Shown piece after piece: positions 12,232 through 22,019 of a DNA stretch of 64,000 bases. Every line of letters begins with the position of its first letter. The stretch's first letter is position 1. The stretch spans positions 1-64,000 of the forward strand of contig JACPFU010000019.1 of NCBI GenBank assembly GCA_016182785.1. The letters are read 5' to 3'. The notes beneath the pieces are model-generated. The model was given only the letters and a program-made list of their open reading frames with translations. It searched no databases and had not been told where the DNA came from. Source of the DNA: Lysobacterales bacterium. GTDB lineage: Bacteria > Pseudomonadota > Gammaproteobacteria > Xanthomonadales > Ahniellaceae. A program made the translations under genes and the position numbers.

Positions 12232-13359
12232 TCAGCGCAGCGTGCAGGCAGGCGCGTCCGCCGCAGTCGTGGCGCCGGCGATGCCGCTGCAACCGGGGCA
12301 TTCGGGATCGACGGCGTAGCGCAGTTCGCGAAAGCGCATGGCCAACGCGTCGAACAGCAGCAGGCGCCCGCGCAGCGGTTCGCCGATGCCAAGCAGCAGC
12401 TTGATCGCCTCGTTCGCCTGCAGCGTGCCGATGATGCCCGGCAACACGCCGAGCACGCCGGCCTCGGCGCAGTTCGGCGCTTCGCCGGGGCCCGGCGCCT
12501 GCGGGAACAGGCAGCGATAGCACGGCGCCGAGCCGCGCCCGCCACGCGCGTCGAACACGCTGACCTGTCCCTCGAAGCGATGCACGGCCCCATACACCCA
12601 CGGCAGTTGCAGCTGCAGGCAGGTGGCGTTGATCAGCTGCCGCGTCGGGAAGTTGTCGGCGCCATCGATCACCACGTCGCAGCCGGCGAGCAATGTCGCG
12701 GCGTTGTCGTTGCGCAGGCGCGCGGCAACGGCTTCGACGCGTACCTCGGGATTCAGCGCGGCCAGCGTTGCCGCCGCGGAATCGACCTTGCGCTGGCCGA
12801 TGCGGTCGTCGCGATGCAGGATCTGCCGCTGCAGATTGCTGCGTTCGACCACGTCGTCGTCGATCAGCCGCAGCTCGCCGACGCCGGCCGCAGCGAGGTA
12901 GAACGCCGCCGGGGAACCGAGCCCGCCGGCACCGACCACGGCGACACGCGAGGTGCGCAGCCGCTGCTGGCCGGCGGCGCCGACTTCGGGCAGACGCAGG
13001 TGGCGCGCGTAGCGATCATCGACGGCTGGCGCCGCCGGTACGACCACCGGCCCGCCCAGCGCGCGCCACTGTCCCATGCCGCCGCGAACCGAGCACGCAG
13101 CGACACCGGCAGCACGCAGCGCATGCGCGACGTGCAGCGAACGCACCCCGGCAGCGCACAGCACGTGCACGCGACCGGTGACGCCGCGGCTCCAGTCGCG
13201 AATGGGGTCGAAACCGCCGGACAGCGCGATCCAGGTCGCCCCGGGGCAGAGGCCGTGCGCGATCTCGTCGGCTTCGCGAACATCCAGGAAGCACTCGCCG
13301 CGCGCATGCGAAGCCAGCGCCTCGGCAACCTCGATCTCCAGCGGCAGCGTCGCGTTCAT
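12232..13359 (-). CDS. moeB: Rhodanese-MoeB fusion, molybdopterin-synthase adenylyltransferase
   Basis: A 375-residue ThiF/MoeB-family enzyme that adenylates the C-terminus of a small sulfur carrier (MoaD type) for molybdopterin synthesis. A rhodanese domain occupies residues 1-105 with an intact active-site loop CAAGVRS (Cys68). The adenylation domain follows, with GAGGLGSP at 143-150 and two CxxC zinc pairs (PCYRC and CPGC). The rhodanese is N-terminal, opposite to eukaryotic MOCS3 and MoeZ, where it is C-terminal. The start overlaps the moeA stop by 4 nt. It is the last gene of the mobA-moeA-moeB set. Confidence 0.9.
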   Translation of the reverse strand: MNATLPLEIEVAEALASHARGECFLDVREADEIAHGLCPGATWIALSGGFDPIRDWSRGVTGRVHVLCAAGVRSLHVAHALRAAGVAACSVRGGMGQWRALGGPVVVPAAPAVDDRYARHLRLPEVGAAGQQRLRTSRVAVVGAGGLGSPAAFYLAAAGVGELRLIDDDVVERSNLQRQILHRDDRIGQRKVDSAAATLAALNPEVRVEAVAARLRNDNAATLLAGCDVVIDGADNFPTRQLINATCLQLQLPWVYGAVHRFEGQVSVFDARGGRGSAPCYRCLFPQAPGPGEAPNCAEAGVLGVLPGIIGTLQANEAIKLLLGIGEPLRGRLLLFDALAMRFRELRYAVDPECPGCSGIAGATTAADAPACTLR

Positions 13360-14564
13360 GCCGGGAACGGCAGCACGTCGACCAGCGCGTCTGCGCCCAG
13401 GCGTCGTGTCGCCGCCTCGATCCGAAACAGCGCATTCGACTCGGCAACGCCGCGCAGCATCCCGGAACCGAGCGCGGCATGCGGCCGCAGCAAGCGGCGA
13501 CCATCGCCACTGGTGAACAGCGTGCCACGGCGCCATTCCAGTCGGTCGTGGCGCTTCTCGACCGGCACCGCCAGCCGCGCCGACTCGAGCTCGATCGGCG
13601 CCCGTCCCTGCATCGCGCGCAGTGCCGGCAACACCAGGCTCACTGCAGTCGCGAACACCGACACCGGGTTGCCGGGCAAGCCATAGACGCGCGTGTCACC
13701 GATGGCGCCGTACAGGAACGGCATGCCCGGGCGCATCGCCACCTTCCACAGGCGGATCTCGCCGAGCTCGCGCAGCAGCTCGGGCACGAAATCGGCCCGA
13801 CCGGCCGACGCGCCGCCGGCAGTGATCACGACCTCGTGCTCGGCCGCGGCGCGCACCATGACCTCGCGCAACCGCGCGCGTTCGTCGACCACCGGACCCA
13901 GCACGCTGAGTGACTCCGCCAGCGGCGCCAGCAAGGTACGCAGGGTCAGCGAATTGCTGTCGTGGATCTGCCCGCGCGCGAGCACCTGCCCCGCCGGCAC
14001 CAGTTCCGATCCGGTGACGATAATCGCAACGCGCGGCCGCCGGCGCACCACCACCGAGTCGAAGCCGAACGAAGCGAGCACGCCGAGCGCACCGGCATCG
14101 AGCACTCGCCCCGCGCGCAGCGCGATCTGGCCGGCCGCGTAGTCGTCTTCCGCGCCGCGCACGTTGGCCGCGTGCGCGACCGCGGCGAGCACCGTGATGA
14201 GGTCGCCGTCGCGCCGCGTGATCTCGTAGTTGACCACGGTATCGGCGCCATCCGGCAGCAACGCGCCGGTGGCGATCTCGCTGCAACTGCCGCTGTCGTC
14301 GACCCGCAGCGCGGCTGCTCCGGCCAGCGCCAGATCGGCGCAACGGAACTGCTGTCCGGCACGCACGCCGGCACGGAGCGTGCGCATGGCATAGCCGTCC
14401 ATCGCGGCATTCGCGAACCCCGGCACCGCGATCGGCGCGTGCAGGTCCGCAGCCAGCACGCGTCCGGCCGCAGTCGCGAGCGCCACCGCCTCGCACTGCG
14501 CGCGGCCACGCACGGCGTCGAGCAGCAGCTGTTTCAGCGCGGCATCGAAATCGGTCGCGGCCAT
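13356..14564 (-). CDS. moeA: Molybdopterin molybdenumtransferase
   Basis: Inserts molybdate into adenylated molybdopterin in the cytoplasm. The 402-residue length and domain series are normal: an N-terminal region, a MoCF-binding core with GLPGNPVSVF and TAGGASAGRADF, and a C-terminal domain ending VDVLPF. The N-terminal VPGFANAAMDGYAM motif is well kept. It sits 3 nt after the mobA stop and overlaps moeB by 4 nt, so the three are surely co-translated. No molybdoenzyme gene is seen in the window. Confidence 0.96.
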   Translation of the reverse strand: MAATDFDAALKQLLLDAVRGRAQCEAVALATAAGRVLAADLHAPIAVPGFANAAMDGYAMRTLRAGVRAGQQFRCADLALAGAAALRVDDSGSCSEIATGALLPDGADTVVNYEITRRDGDLITVLAAVAHAANVRGAEDDYAAGQIALRAGRVLDAGALGVLASFGFDSVVVRRRPRVAIIVTGSELVPAGQVLARGQIHDSNSLTLRTLLAPLAESLSVLGPVVDERARLREVMVRAAAEHEVVITAGGASAGRADFVPELLRELGEIRLWKVAMRPGMPFLYGAIGDTRVYGLPGNPVSVFATAVSLVLPALRAMQGRAPIELESARLAVPVEKRHDRLEWRRGTLFTSGDGRRLLRPHAALGSGMLRGVAESNALFRIEAATRRLGADALVDVLPFPA

Positions 14565-14567
14565 CGC

Positions 14568-15137
14568 TCAGAGGTCCGCACGCGTGTTCAGGTTGGCGAA
14601 TGCGGCGGCGCTGCCCTCGATGCGCGCCTCGGCCAGGTTCAGTTGCTCCTGCCAGCGCCACACCGCGCGCTCGCCCGCGGCCAACGCGACGCCCGCCGAC
14701 GCCGCGAGTTCGCGCCGGTACAGCGCGAACAGGAACTGACGCTGCTCGCCGTCGTGCACGACCACGGCATCGGCGCCGGTCTGCTGCTGGCGCGCGCACA
14801 GCGTCTGCACCAGGTTGTCCGGAAATTCCGGCGTGTCGCACGGTGTGGTCACGAGAAAACCGGTGCTGCAGGCTTCAAGCAGCCGCGCAATCCCGGCCAG
14901 CGGTCCGGCGAAATCGTCGCGCTCATCGGCGTACACCGGGTAACCGAACGCGCGGTAGCGATCCAGATTGCGGTTGGCGCTGACCAGGATGCCGGCAACC
15001 TGCGGACGCAATCGCTCGATCATGTGCGCGACCAGTTCGCGGCCTTCGTGCACGGCCAGGCCCTTGTCGATGCCGCCCATGCGCCGCCCACGGCCTCCAG
15101 CCAGGATGCCGCCCGTGACTTGTTCGTTGCCCGCCAT
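14568..15137 (-). CDS. mobA: Molybdenum cofactor guanylyltransferase
   Basis: Attaches GMP to molybdopterin to make the guanine dinucleotide form used by many bacterial molybdoenzymes. The 189-residue protein shows the nucleotide-binding motif GGILAGGRGRRMGGIDKG at residues 9-26. It also has the metal/GTP-binding stretch TTPCDTPEFP. The ATG at 15137 gives a normal N-terminus. The gap to der upstream is 47 nt, so it may be read from the long operon beginning at ndk. The presence of mobA implies bis-MGD enzymes elsewhere in the genome. Confidence 0.93.
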   Translation of the reverse strand: MAGNEQVTGGILAGGRGRRMGGIDKGLAVHEGRELVAHMIERLRPQVAGILVSANRNLDRYRAFGYPVYADERDDFAGPLAGIARLLEACSTGFLVTTPCDTPEFPDNLVQTLCARQQQTGADAVVVHDGEQRQFLFALYRRELAASAGVALAAGERAVWRWQEQLNLAEARIEGSAAAFANLNTRADL

Positions 15138-15184
15138 TCGTCTTCGCCCCGTCGCCGTGCGCAGTATGCCGCAGCCGCGACGGC

Positions 15185-16576
15185 TCAACGCTTCTTGACG
15201 TGACGCAGCAGGCGACGGCGGCTGCGCACCTGCTTCTCGGTCAGCTCGTTGCGGCGACCGGCGAACGGATTGGATCCGGCGCGCGTCTCGATCACCACCG
15301 GCGTGCCGACCAGCTTGTAGCGGCGGCGCATGAAGTTCTCGAGGTAGCGGATGTAGCTCGCCGGCAGCGACTCCAGACGCGAGCCGTGCAGCACGATGCG
15401 CGGCGGGTTGCGGCCACCCATGTGCGCGTAGCGGATCTTCGCGACCTTGCCCGCGACCATCGGCGGCTGAAACGCTTCGACCGCAAGCTCGATCGCCTTG
15501 GTCACCTCGCTCGCGCCCAGATCGATGATCGAGGAGGCGTAGGCGCGATCGACCGCGGCCATCAGCTCGCGCAGTCCGGAACCATGCTTGGCCGAAATGA
15601 ACACGCGCTCGGCCCACTGCACGAAATCGAGGCGGCGCTCGAGCTCGCTGGCGCAGCGCTCGCGCGGGTATTCGCCGAGGCCGTCCCACTTGTTGACGCA
15701 GACCACCAGCGCGCGCCCGGCGTCGAGCGCGTAGCCGAGCACCGATGCGTCCTGCTCGGTCACGCCTTCGGCGGCATCGACCATCAGCACCGCCACGTGC
15801 GCTCGCTCCAGGGCCTGCAGCGTCTTGATCACGCTGAACTTCTCGATCGCCTCCTCGACGCGGCCCTTGCGCCGCACCCCGGTGGTGTCGATCAGCACGT
15901 AGTCGCGACCATCGCGGGTCAGCGCGACTTCGATCGCGTCGCGGGTCGTGCCCGGCACCTCGCTCGCGATCACGCGCTCCTCGCCGAGCAGGCGGTTGAC
16001 CAGCGTCGACTTGCCGACGTTCGGGCGACCGATGATCGCGACGCGCACGCCGGCGTCATCGGGCAGTTCCTCGGCGTCGACCTCGTCGGGCAACAGTTCG
16101 TCGATCGCATCCATCAGCTCCGGCACGCCGCGGCGATGCGAAGCCGCCATCGGCACCACGCGCGCCAAGCCGAGCGCGGAGAACTCGTTCACCGCGGCCT
16201 GCAGGTCGCGGCCATCGGTCTTGTTCACGGCGAGGATGATCGGGCGGCCGAAACGCCGCAGCTGCGCAAGGATGGTCTGGTCGGCGGCGGTCATGCCGTC
16301 CTTGGCGTCGACCACGAAGACCGCGACCGCGGCTTCCTCGACCGCCGCCAGCGACTGCCGCACGGTCAGTTCGGCCAGCAGTTCGCGCTCGTCGGTCAGG
16401 CCGCCGGTATCGACCACCACGAATGGCCGCGCCGCGCTGCGACAGATGCCGTAGTGGCGATCGCGGGTGACACCGGGCTCGTCCGCGACCAGCGCGTCAC
16501 GCGTGTTGGTGATCGCATTGAACAGCGTCGACTTGCCCACATTCGGGCGCCCAACAAGCGCAACGGCTGGCAACAT
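15185..16576 (-). CDS. der: Ribosome biogenesis GTPase Der (EngA)
   Basis: Essential GTPase for 50S ribosome assembly. The 463 residues carry two tandem G domains, each with a P-loop GRPNVGKST (first at residues 9-17, second after about 180), DTGG or DTTG switch motifs, and NKTD/NKWD specificity motifs. A C-terminal KH-like domain follows (RYAHMGGRNPPRIV). The ATG at 16576 was chosen because MLPAVALVGRPN is the family start. It lies 19 nt after bamB, the same order as in E. coli. Confidence 0.97.
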   Translation of the reverse strand: MLPAVALVGRPNVGKSTLFNAITNTRDALVADEPGVTRDRHYGICRSAARPFVVVDTGGLTDERELLAELTVRQSLAAVEEAAVAVFVVDAKDGMTAADQTILAQLRRFGRPIILAVNKTDGRDLQAAVNEFSALGLARVVPMAASHRRGVPELMDAIDELLPDEVDAEELPDDAGVRVAIIGRPNVGKSTLVNRLLGEERVIASEVPGTTRDAIEVALTRDGRDYVLIDTTGVRRKGRVEEAIEKFSVIKTLQALERAHVAVLMVDAAEGVTEQDASVLGYALDAGRALVVCVNKWDGLGEYPRERCASELERRLDFVQWAERVFISAKHGSGLRELMAAVDRAYASSIIDLGASEVTKAIELAVEAFQPPMVAGKVAKIRYAHMGGRNPPRIVLHGSRLESLPASYIRYLENFMRRRYKLVGTPVVIETRAGSNPFAGRRNELTEKQVRSRRRLLRHVKKR

Positions 16577-16595
16577 GTTGGACTCCCGCTGTCGA

Positions 16596-17759
16596 TCAGT
16601 CGGCGTTCGCGGCGAGCGCGAACGCGGCCATCTGGCCATCGACGGAGGCCACGACGACATGGTCGCCAACCACCAGCGGCGCTGCGCGGATGCCCTCGTC
16701 ACCGACCTGGAAACGCTCGGCCGTGGCACCGTCGGTACGCGCGAGGATATGCACGTAGCCCTCGAAGTCGCCGACCACCAGGTAGTCGCCGAACACCGAA
16801 GGCGTCGTCAGCCAGCGGTGCGCCAGCGCCTCCTGCTTCCACTGCGAACTGCCGCTGCGGCGATCGAGCGCCCACAGCGCGCCGTCGGCGTCGGTCAGGT
16901 ACACGGTGTCGCCGGCAACGCTGATGCCGGTGTAGGCAGACATGTCGCGCGTCCACAGGATGCGGCCGCCGTCACGAGTCAGCGCGGCGGCCTGGCCGCG
17001 GTAGGTGACCACGAACAGCGCGTCATCACCGACCACCATCTCGCCATCGATGTCGGTCATGCGCTCGAGCTCGGTGCGTCCGTTCGGCGATGCGATCGTC
17101 TGCTCCCAGCGCAACGCGCCATCGGCAAGATTCAGTGCCACCACCTTGCCGTTGTCGTAGCCGATGTACACCGCGCCGTCGGCCACGACCGGAGCGGCAC
17201 TGCCGCGCAGCGAGATCAGCGGCACGCCGCGATCGAACAGCCACTGCCGCGACCCATCCGCGACCTTCAGGCCGAACACGCGGCCGTCGTTGCTGCGCAC
17301 GACCACGAGGTCGCCCTCGATCACCGGATTGGCCAGCACTTCCGAGGAGACCTTGGTCGCCCAGCGCGCGGCGCCGGTCTCGCGGTCGAGCGCGATGACG
17401 TCGCCGTCCAGGCCACCCACCACCACCAGCCCCGACCCCACGCCCGGCCCGGACGACAGCCGGGTCGCGGCATCGACCGACCAGCGGCGCTTGCCGCCCG
17501 CCAGATCCACCGCGACCACGCTGCCCTCGAGATCGCTGGCGTAGACAACGCCATCGGCCTCGACCGGTCGCGGGTGCGTACCGCTGCGTCCGATGCCGTC
17601 GCCGATGTCCTGCGACCACGCCTTGCGCACCGGCGCGGTGCTGGTGAACGCGGTCAACTCGGCGGGCGGATCGAGGTTGTCCTTGGAGGAACGCCCCTTC
17701 AACCACTCGCAGCCGGACAAGCCGGCGACACACAGGGCCAACAGCAGCGCGCGCTTCAT
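16596..17759 (-). CDS. bamB: Outer membrane assembly lipoprotein BamB
   Basis: Lipoprotein of the BAM complex, which folds beta-barrel proteins into the outer membrane. The signal ends in the lipobox LSGC (lipidated Cys17). The mature part is an eight-bladed PQQ-like beta-propeller seen as repeated segments such as VYASDLEGSVVAVDL, ALDRETGAARW and ALDRRSGSSQW. Length 387 residues is normal. Its start overlaps the yfgM stop by one base and der follows 19 nt later, the conserved yfgM-bamB-der order. Confidence 0.95.
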   Translation of the reverse strand: MKRALLLALCVAGLSGCEWLKGRSSKDNLDPPAELTAFTSTAPVRKAWSQDIGDGIGRSGTHPRPVEADGVVYASDLEGSVVAVDLAGGKRRWSVDAATRLSSGPGVGSGLVVVGGLDGDVIALDRETGAARWATKVSSEVLANPVIEGDLVVVRSNDGRVFGLKVADGSRQWLFDRGVPLISLRGSAAPVVADGAVYIGYDNGKVVALNLADGALRWEQTIASPNGRTELERMTDIDGEMVVGDDALFVVTYRGQAAALTRDGGRILWTRDMSAYTGISVAGDTVYLTDADGALWALDRRSGSSQWKQEALAHRWLTTPSVFGDYLVVGDFEGYVHILARTDGATAERFQVGDEGIRAAPLVVGDHVVVASVDGQMAAFALAANAD

Positions 17760-18406
17760 CAGCTGCCCGCCTTGGCCGTGGCGAGGTCGTTGCGCTTCAT
17801 CTCCACCAGTTCGCGGCGTGCCGACGCGGCGTCGAGCCCGACCAGCGCCTCGTCGTACGCGGTCGCCGCTTCGTCGGCGCGCTTGAGCGCCAGCAGCGCA
17901 TCGCCACGGACCTCCGCCGCCAGCGCCTTGTAGCCTTCGGCGGCAATCCGGGTCGCCAGTGCCAGCGCCTCCTCGGCCTTGCCGGTCGCCACCAGCAGGC
18001 GCGCACGACGCAGCATCGCCAACTCCTTGAGTTCCGGCATGGTCACGTTCGCTTCGGCCCAGGCCAGCGAGGCCAGGGCCTCGTCGTTCTTGCCCGCAGC
18101 GGCGGCCGTGGCGGCATCGTTCAGTGCCGCCAGCGCCGCGTACGGCGAGGACGGGTACTTGTCGCGCAAGGTCTTGCCGAGCGTCGCGATCGCGAGCTCG
18201 TCCTTCTTCTCAACCGCCTCGACATAGGCGCGGTACTCGTCGCCGGCCAGGCTCGCGGTGCGATTGCGCTGGTGCGTCCACTGCTCCACGCCGTAGATCA
18301 AACCGATGCCGGCGGCCAGACCGATCACGATCGATCCGATGTTCTTGCGCACCCATTCGCGGACGCGTTCGCTGCGCTCGTGTTCGTCGAGTTCTTCAAG
18401 GGACAT
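17759..18406 (-). CDS. yfgM: YfgM-like inner-membrane TPR protein
   Basis: A 215-residue protein with a cytosolic start (MSLEELDEHERSERVREW), one transmembrane segment at about residues 24-42, and a periplasmic TPR-like helical region. In E. coli YfgM associates with the SecYEG translocon and PpiD and is encoded just before bamB. The length and the EELDEHE..RVREW..N start are family-typical. The 1-nt overlap with bamB indicates coupling. The gap to rodZ upstream is only 43 nt; ispG and hisS, which lie here in E. coli, are absent. Confidence 0.88.
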   Translation of the reverse strand: MSLEELDEHERSERVREWVRKNIGSIVIGLAAGIGLIYGVEQWTHQRNRTASLAGDEYRAYVEAVEKKDELAIATLGKTLRDKYPSSPYAALAALNDAATAAAAGKNDEALASLAWAEANVTMPELKELAMLRRARLLVATGKAEEALALATRIAAEGYKALAAEVRGDALLALKRADEAATAYDEALVGLDAASARRELVEMKRNDLATAKAGS

Positions 18407-18449
18407 GCTGGTTTTCCTGTTGTAGCGGGGGCGCCGATGCGCCCCGGAG

Positions 18450-19661
18450 TCACGGCGTCGGCGCGGAGGCCGGTTCAAACAACCGCAGCCGCGCGACATT
18501 GGCGCGGGCATGGGCGGCGAGGTCGATCGAATTGCCGTCGGCGCGCAGGTCGACGCCACCGACATTACCGATCTTGACGCTCACCGCGCCAGTGGACTGG
18601 TAGCGCCGGGCTTGTCCGGCCCGCACCAGATTCTGCTCGATCACACGACCCTCGGCATCGAAGATCTCGATCCAGCTGTCTTCGCGGAAATTCGCTTCCA
18701 GCACGTGCGTTCCCGGGCTTGGCGGGCTCGAGAAGCCGGCCATCGAAGCCATCAGCGTGGGGTTGTCGGAGGCCTCGGGCGGCGGGTTCTCGACACCAAC
18801 GCCAGCTGAATCGGCGGCAGCTGCGGCCGGCTCCGTGCTCGCGGCGGCGGTGACGGCATCGACCGTCTCCGGCTCGACCGCAGTCGATGCGGCAACCGGC
18901 GCGACCGGTGCCGGAACCGCGGGCTGCGGTTGCAGCGTCAACGGCGCGGTCATCTCGGCCTCGTCCAGGCTGCGCACCTGCGGCACCGGGGCATTGATGC
19001 CGCGGTTTGCGACCAGCGTCAGCATCGGGATCGCGACCGCGAGCGTGATCAGGCCGCCGATCACGGCAACGCGATAGCGCTCCCAGGTCGGTGCGGCGGG
19101 CGGGGCCTCGGTCGATGCCTTGAGGTCGGGTTCGCTCAGTCCCTCCAGAACCCGGTTCACCACGATCGGCGGCAGCCCCACGAGCGCCGCGTACTTGCTC
19201 AGGTAGCCGCGCACGTAGATCGGTGCGCCGAGTCGCTCGTAGCGCTCGGCTTCGATGTCGGCGACGACCGTGGTCGGCACGTGCAGGCGGTGCGCGACGT
19301 CCTCGCGCGACCAGCCGCGCACTTCGCGCGCCGCACGCAGGCGCTGGCCCAGATGTGCGCTGCGCTCCTCGGTGACTTCGATGCGCATGCTGCTGCGCAC
19401 GTCGACGGCGACCACCGCCGCGGGCACTGGCGCAACGTCCAGCACCGCGACCGGTTCGGTCTCCGGCTCCGGCTGTGGCGCTGCGGCGAGCGCGACCTGC
19501 GGCTCGCTGGCGCTGACCGAAACCTCGGGCTCCGCTGGCGCGAGCGGCAGCGTCAGGGTCTCGCCGGCACCTTCCGGAACCGGCGCGGAGACGATCGCGG
19601 CGTCGGCACCGGCTTCGGCCGGGACGGGCTTCTTCTTTCGGGAGCGAGGTGCGCGTGTCAT
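18450..19661 (-). CDS. rodZ: RodZ-type cytoskeletal/cell-shape protein
   Basis: A 403-residue membrane protein that links MreB to the cell envelope. A helix-turn-helix domain lies at about residues 100-170 (LGQRLRAAREVRGW, YVRGYLSKYAALVG). One transmembrane segment is at about 205-225. A Pro/Ala/Glu-rich periplasmic linker and a C-terminal DUF4115 domain (DSWIEIFDAEGRV) follow. Unusual is an acidic, Ala/Pro-rich extension of about 90 residues before the helix-turn-helix. An internal ATG at 19388 would remove it, but the 4-nt overlap of the annotated ATG with the pilF stop favours the long form. Confidence 0.85.
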   Translation of the reverse strand: MTRAPRSRKKKPVPAEAGADAAIVSAPVPEGAGETLTLPLAPAEPEVSVSASEPQVALAAAPQPEPETEPVAVLDVAPVPAAVVAVDVRSSMRIEVTEERSAHLGQRLRAAREVRGWSREDVAHRLHVPTTVVADIEAERYERLGAPIYVRGYLSKYAALVGLPPIVVNRVLEGLSEPDLKASTEAPPAAPTWERYRVAVIGGLITLAVAIPMLTLVANRGINAPVPQVRSLDEAEMTAPLTLQPQPAVPAPVAPVAASTAVEPETVDAVTAAASTEPAAAAADSAGVGVENPPPEASDNPTLMASMAGFSSPPSPGTHVLEANFREDSWIEIFDAEGRVIEQNLVRAGQARRYQSTGAVSVKIGNVGGVDLRADGNSIDLAAHARANVARLRLFEPASAPTP

Positions 19662-20458
19662 CGTGAACCCATGTTGCGGTCAAGGGATTCCGCCTCGGCG
19701 GACTCCGGGAACTCCGAGATCAGCCGCTCGCGATAGCGCTGGACCGCGCGCGCGTCGTCGAGGGATTTTTCGATCTCGATGGCGAAAGCCAGCGTCTGCG
19801 GCGAAGCCTGCGAGACGCTGAAGTATCGTTCGACGAAAGCGCGGGCGCGCATCGGGTCCTTGCGCTGCATGGCCAGGACCGCCGACTGGTAAAGCGCATC
19901 GGGCATGCTCGGGTTCTTCTCCAGCGCCGCGCGCAACGCTTCGGCGGCCAGCTCGGGCTTGCCGGCCGACATCGCACAGCTGCCGCGATTGAGCAGCGCG
20001 GTCTCCGGGGTGCGGTAGAAGGGGTCCATCAGTGCCGCCGCGAACAGCGGATCGGCCTGCTCGAACTGCCCCTGCGAACACAGGAAGCGCCCGAGATTGT
20101 TCGCGGTCAGCCCGGATTCCGGCGCCAGCCGGCGTGCTTCCTGGTAGTGCTTCGAGGCCATCTCGACGTTGCCGAGTTGTTCGTACAGCACCGCGATCAC
20201 GGTATGGCCGTCCGGATTGCGCGGCGCCATCTCCACACCCTTGCGCAACTTCTCCATCGCCAGGTCGAGCTTGCCCTGGCTGAGGTACGCCTGGCCGAGC
20301 TGGATGTTGATCTTGGCCGCCTCGCCTTCGTTCGGCGTGGTATCGATCGAGTCGGTGACCGAGGGTCGGCGCGTTTCGCTCTGGCGGGAAAAATCCTGGG
20401 CGCCACCGCACGCGGTCAACACCAGGCAGATCCCCGGCAACCACAGACTACGCCGCAT
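19658..20458 (-). CDS. pilF: Type IV pilus biogenesis lipoprotein PilF/PilW
   Basis: Outer-membrane pilotin needed for multimerisation of the PilQ secretin in type IV pilus assembly. The 266-residue precursor has a signal with lipobox LTAC ([17 protein letters not shown]). It is followed by TPR repeats, for example [20 protein letters not shown] and [18 protein letters not shown]. The ATG at 20458 overlaps the rlmN stop by 11 nt. The gene order rlmN-pilF-rodZ is the usual one in Pseudomonas and Xanthomonas relatives and implies that the organism makes type IV pili. Confidence 0.93.
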   Translation of the reverse strand: MRRSLWLPGICLVLTACGGAQDFSRQSETRRPSVTDSIDTTPNEGEAAKINIQLGQAYLSQGKLDLAMEKLRKGVEMAPRNPDGHTVIAVLYEQLGNVEMASKHYQEARRLAPESGLTANNLGRFLCSQGQFEQADPLFAAALMDPFYRTPETALLNRGSCAMSAGKPELAAEALRAALEKNPSMPDALYQSAVLAMQRKDPMRARAFVERYFSVSQASPQTLAFAIEIEKSLDDARAVQRYRERLISEFPESAEAESLDRNMGSR

Positions 20459-21581
20459 CAGACCGCTCCTCGAGGCGTGCGCGATGCTCGCGTGAACGCC
20501 GTGTGCGATCGAGCACCTGCCCGACCAGTTGGCCGCAAGCGGCGTCGATGTCATCTCCGCGCGTGCGGCGCACGGTCGCGATCAGTCCGGCTTCCATCAC
20601 GATGCGCTTGAACGCCTCGATCGTCTCGGCGTCGGAGCGCTCGTAGTCCGCGCCCGGAAACGGGTTGAACGGAATCAGGTTCAGCTTCGATGGCACGCGA
20701 CGCAACAGCTTGACCAGTGCGCGGGCGTGCTCCGGGTGATCGTTCACGCCCTTCATCAGCGTGTACTCGAACGTGATCGCCGCGCGCGGTCGCTTGGCCA
20801 CGTAGCGGTTGCAGGCGGCCAGCAGCTCGGCGATCGGGTACTTGCGGTTCAGCGGCACCAACTGGTCGCGCAGCGCGTCGTTCGGCGCGTGCAGCGAAAC
20901 CGCGAGGCTCACGTCGCTGCGCGCGGAGAGCGCGTCGATCATCGGCACCAGCCCGGCGGTCGACAGCGTGACGCGCTTGTTGGCGAGACCGAAGGCGAAG
21001 TCGTCGCGCATCAGGTCCATCGCCGCAACCACGTTCTCGAAGTTGAGCAACGGCTCGCCCATGCCCATCATCACGACATTGGTCAGCGGCCGCTCGCCAC
21101 GGCCGAGTGCCTTCAGGCGCTGGTTCGCGATCCAGACCTGGCCGATGATCTCCGAGGTCGCGAGGTTGCGGTTGAACCCCTGCTTCGCGGTCGAGCAGAA
21201 GCTGCAGTTCAGCGAACACCCGACCTGCGACGACACGCACAGCGTGCCGCGACCGGTCTCGGGGATGTAGACCATCTCGATGGCATTGCCGCCGGCCAGC
21301 GCCAGCACCCACTTGGTGGTGCCGTCCGCCGACTGCTGCTCGTGCATCACCTTCGGCAAGACCAGTTCGGCACACTCCTGCAGGCGCGTGCGCAGCGCCC
21401 GGCCGACATCGGTCATCGCGTCGAAGCGGTCCACCTGCTGGTGGTACAGCCACTTCATCACCTGCTCGGCGCGGTACTTCTTCTCGCCGATGCCGACGAA
21501 GAACTGCTGCAGCCCGGCGCGATCCAGGTCAAACAGGTTGACCCGGGTTGCCGCAACTGCAGGAGTGGCCGCTTCGTTCAC
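20448..21581 (-). CDS. rlmN: Dual-specificity RNA methyltransferase RlmN
   Basis: Radical SAM enzyme that makes 2-methyladenosine at A2503 of 23S rRNA and A37 of some tRNAs. The 4Fe-4S motif CSLNCSFC places Cys122, Cys126 and Cys129. The [10 protein letters not shown] motif and a C-terminal Cys in DIDAACGQL supply the SAM site and methyl-carrying residue. Length 377 is normal. It follows ndk by 12 nt and overlaps pilF, within the long leftward operon. Confidence 0.96.
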   Translation of the reverse strand: MNEAATPAVAATRVNLFDLDRAGLQQFFVGIGEKKYRAEQVMKWLYHQQVDRFDAMTDVGRALRTRLQECAELVLPKVMHEQQSADGTTKWVLALAGGNAIEMVYIPETGRGTLCVSSQVGCSLNCSFCSTAKQGFNRNLATSEIIGQVWIANQRLKALGRGERPLTNVVMMGMGEPLLNFENVVAAMDLMRDDFAFGLANKRVTLSTAGLVPMIDALSARSDVSLAVSLHAPNDALRDQLVPLNRKYPIAELLAACNRYVAKRPRAAITFEYTLMKGVNDHPEHARALVKLLRRVPSKLNLIPFNPFPGADYERSDAETIEAFKRIVMEAGLIATVRRTRGDDIDAACGQLVGQVLDRTRRSREHRARLEERSDAA

Positions 21582-21593
21582 GTGGGCTTGGCC

Positions 21594-22019
21594 TCAGCGC
21601 CGGCAGAGATCGGTGGCAGGGAAGAAGTACGCGATCTCGATCGCGGCGTTTTCCGCCGAATCGGAACCATGCACGGCATTGGCGTCGATGGAGTCGGCGA
21701 AGTCGGCACGGATGGTGCCCTTGTCGGCCTTCTTCGGGTCGGTCGCGCCCATCAGGTCGCGGTTCTTCACAACCGCTCCCTCGCCTTCCAGCACCTGGAT
21801 CATCACCGGCCCGGAAATCATGAACTTGACCAGCGCCGCGAAGAACGGACGCTCGCGATGCACGGCATAGAAGCCCTCGGCTTCGGCCTGCGACAACTGC
21901 TTCATCCGGGCCGCGACCACGCGCAGGCCGTTCTTCTCGAAGCGCGAATAGATTTCACCGATGACGTTCTTGGCGACGGCATCGGGTTTGATGATGGACA
22001 GGGTGCGTTCCAGCGCCAT
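21594..22019 (-). CDS. ndk: Nucleoside diphosphate kinase
   Basis: Transfers the terminal phosphate between nucleoside tri- and diphosphates through a phosphohistidine. The 141-residue chain has the normal start [15 protein letters not shown] and the active-site motif [12 protein letters not shown] with the catalytic His. The ATG at 22019 has GGAG five bases upstream. It is probably the first gene of the leftward operon leading to rlmN, pilF, rodZ and beyond; the 221-nt gap to rpmJ holds the divergent promoters. Confidence 0.97.
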   Translation of the reverse strand: MALERTLSIIKPDAVAKNVIGEIYSRFEKNGLRVVAARMKQLSQAEAEGFYAVHRERPFFAALVKFMISGPVMIQVLEGEGAVVKNRDLMGATDPKKADKGTIRADFADSIDANAVHGSDSAENAAIEIAYFFPATDLCRR

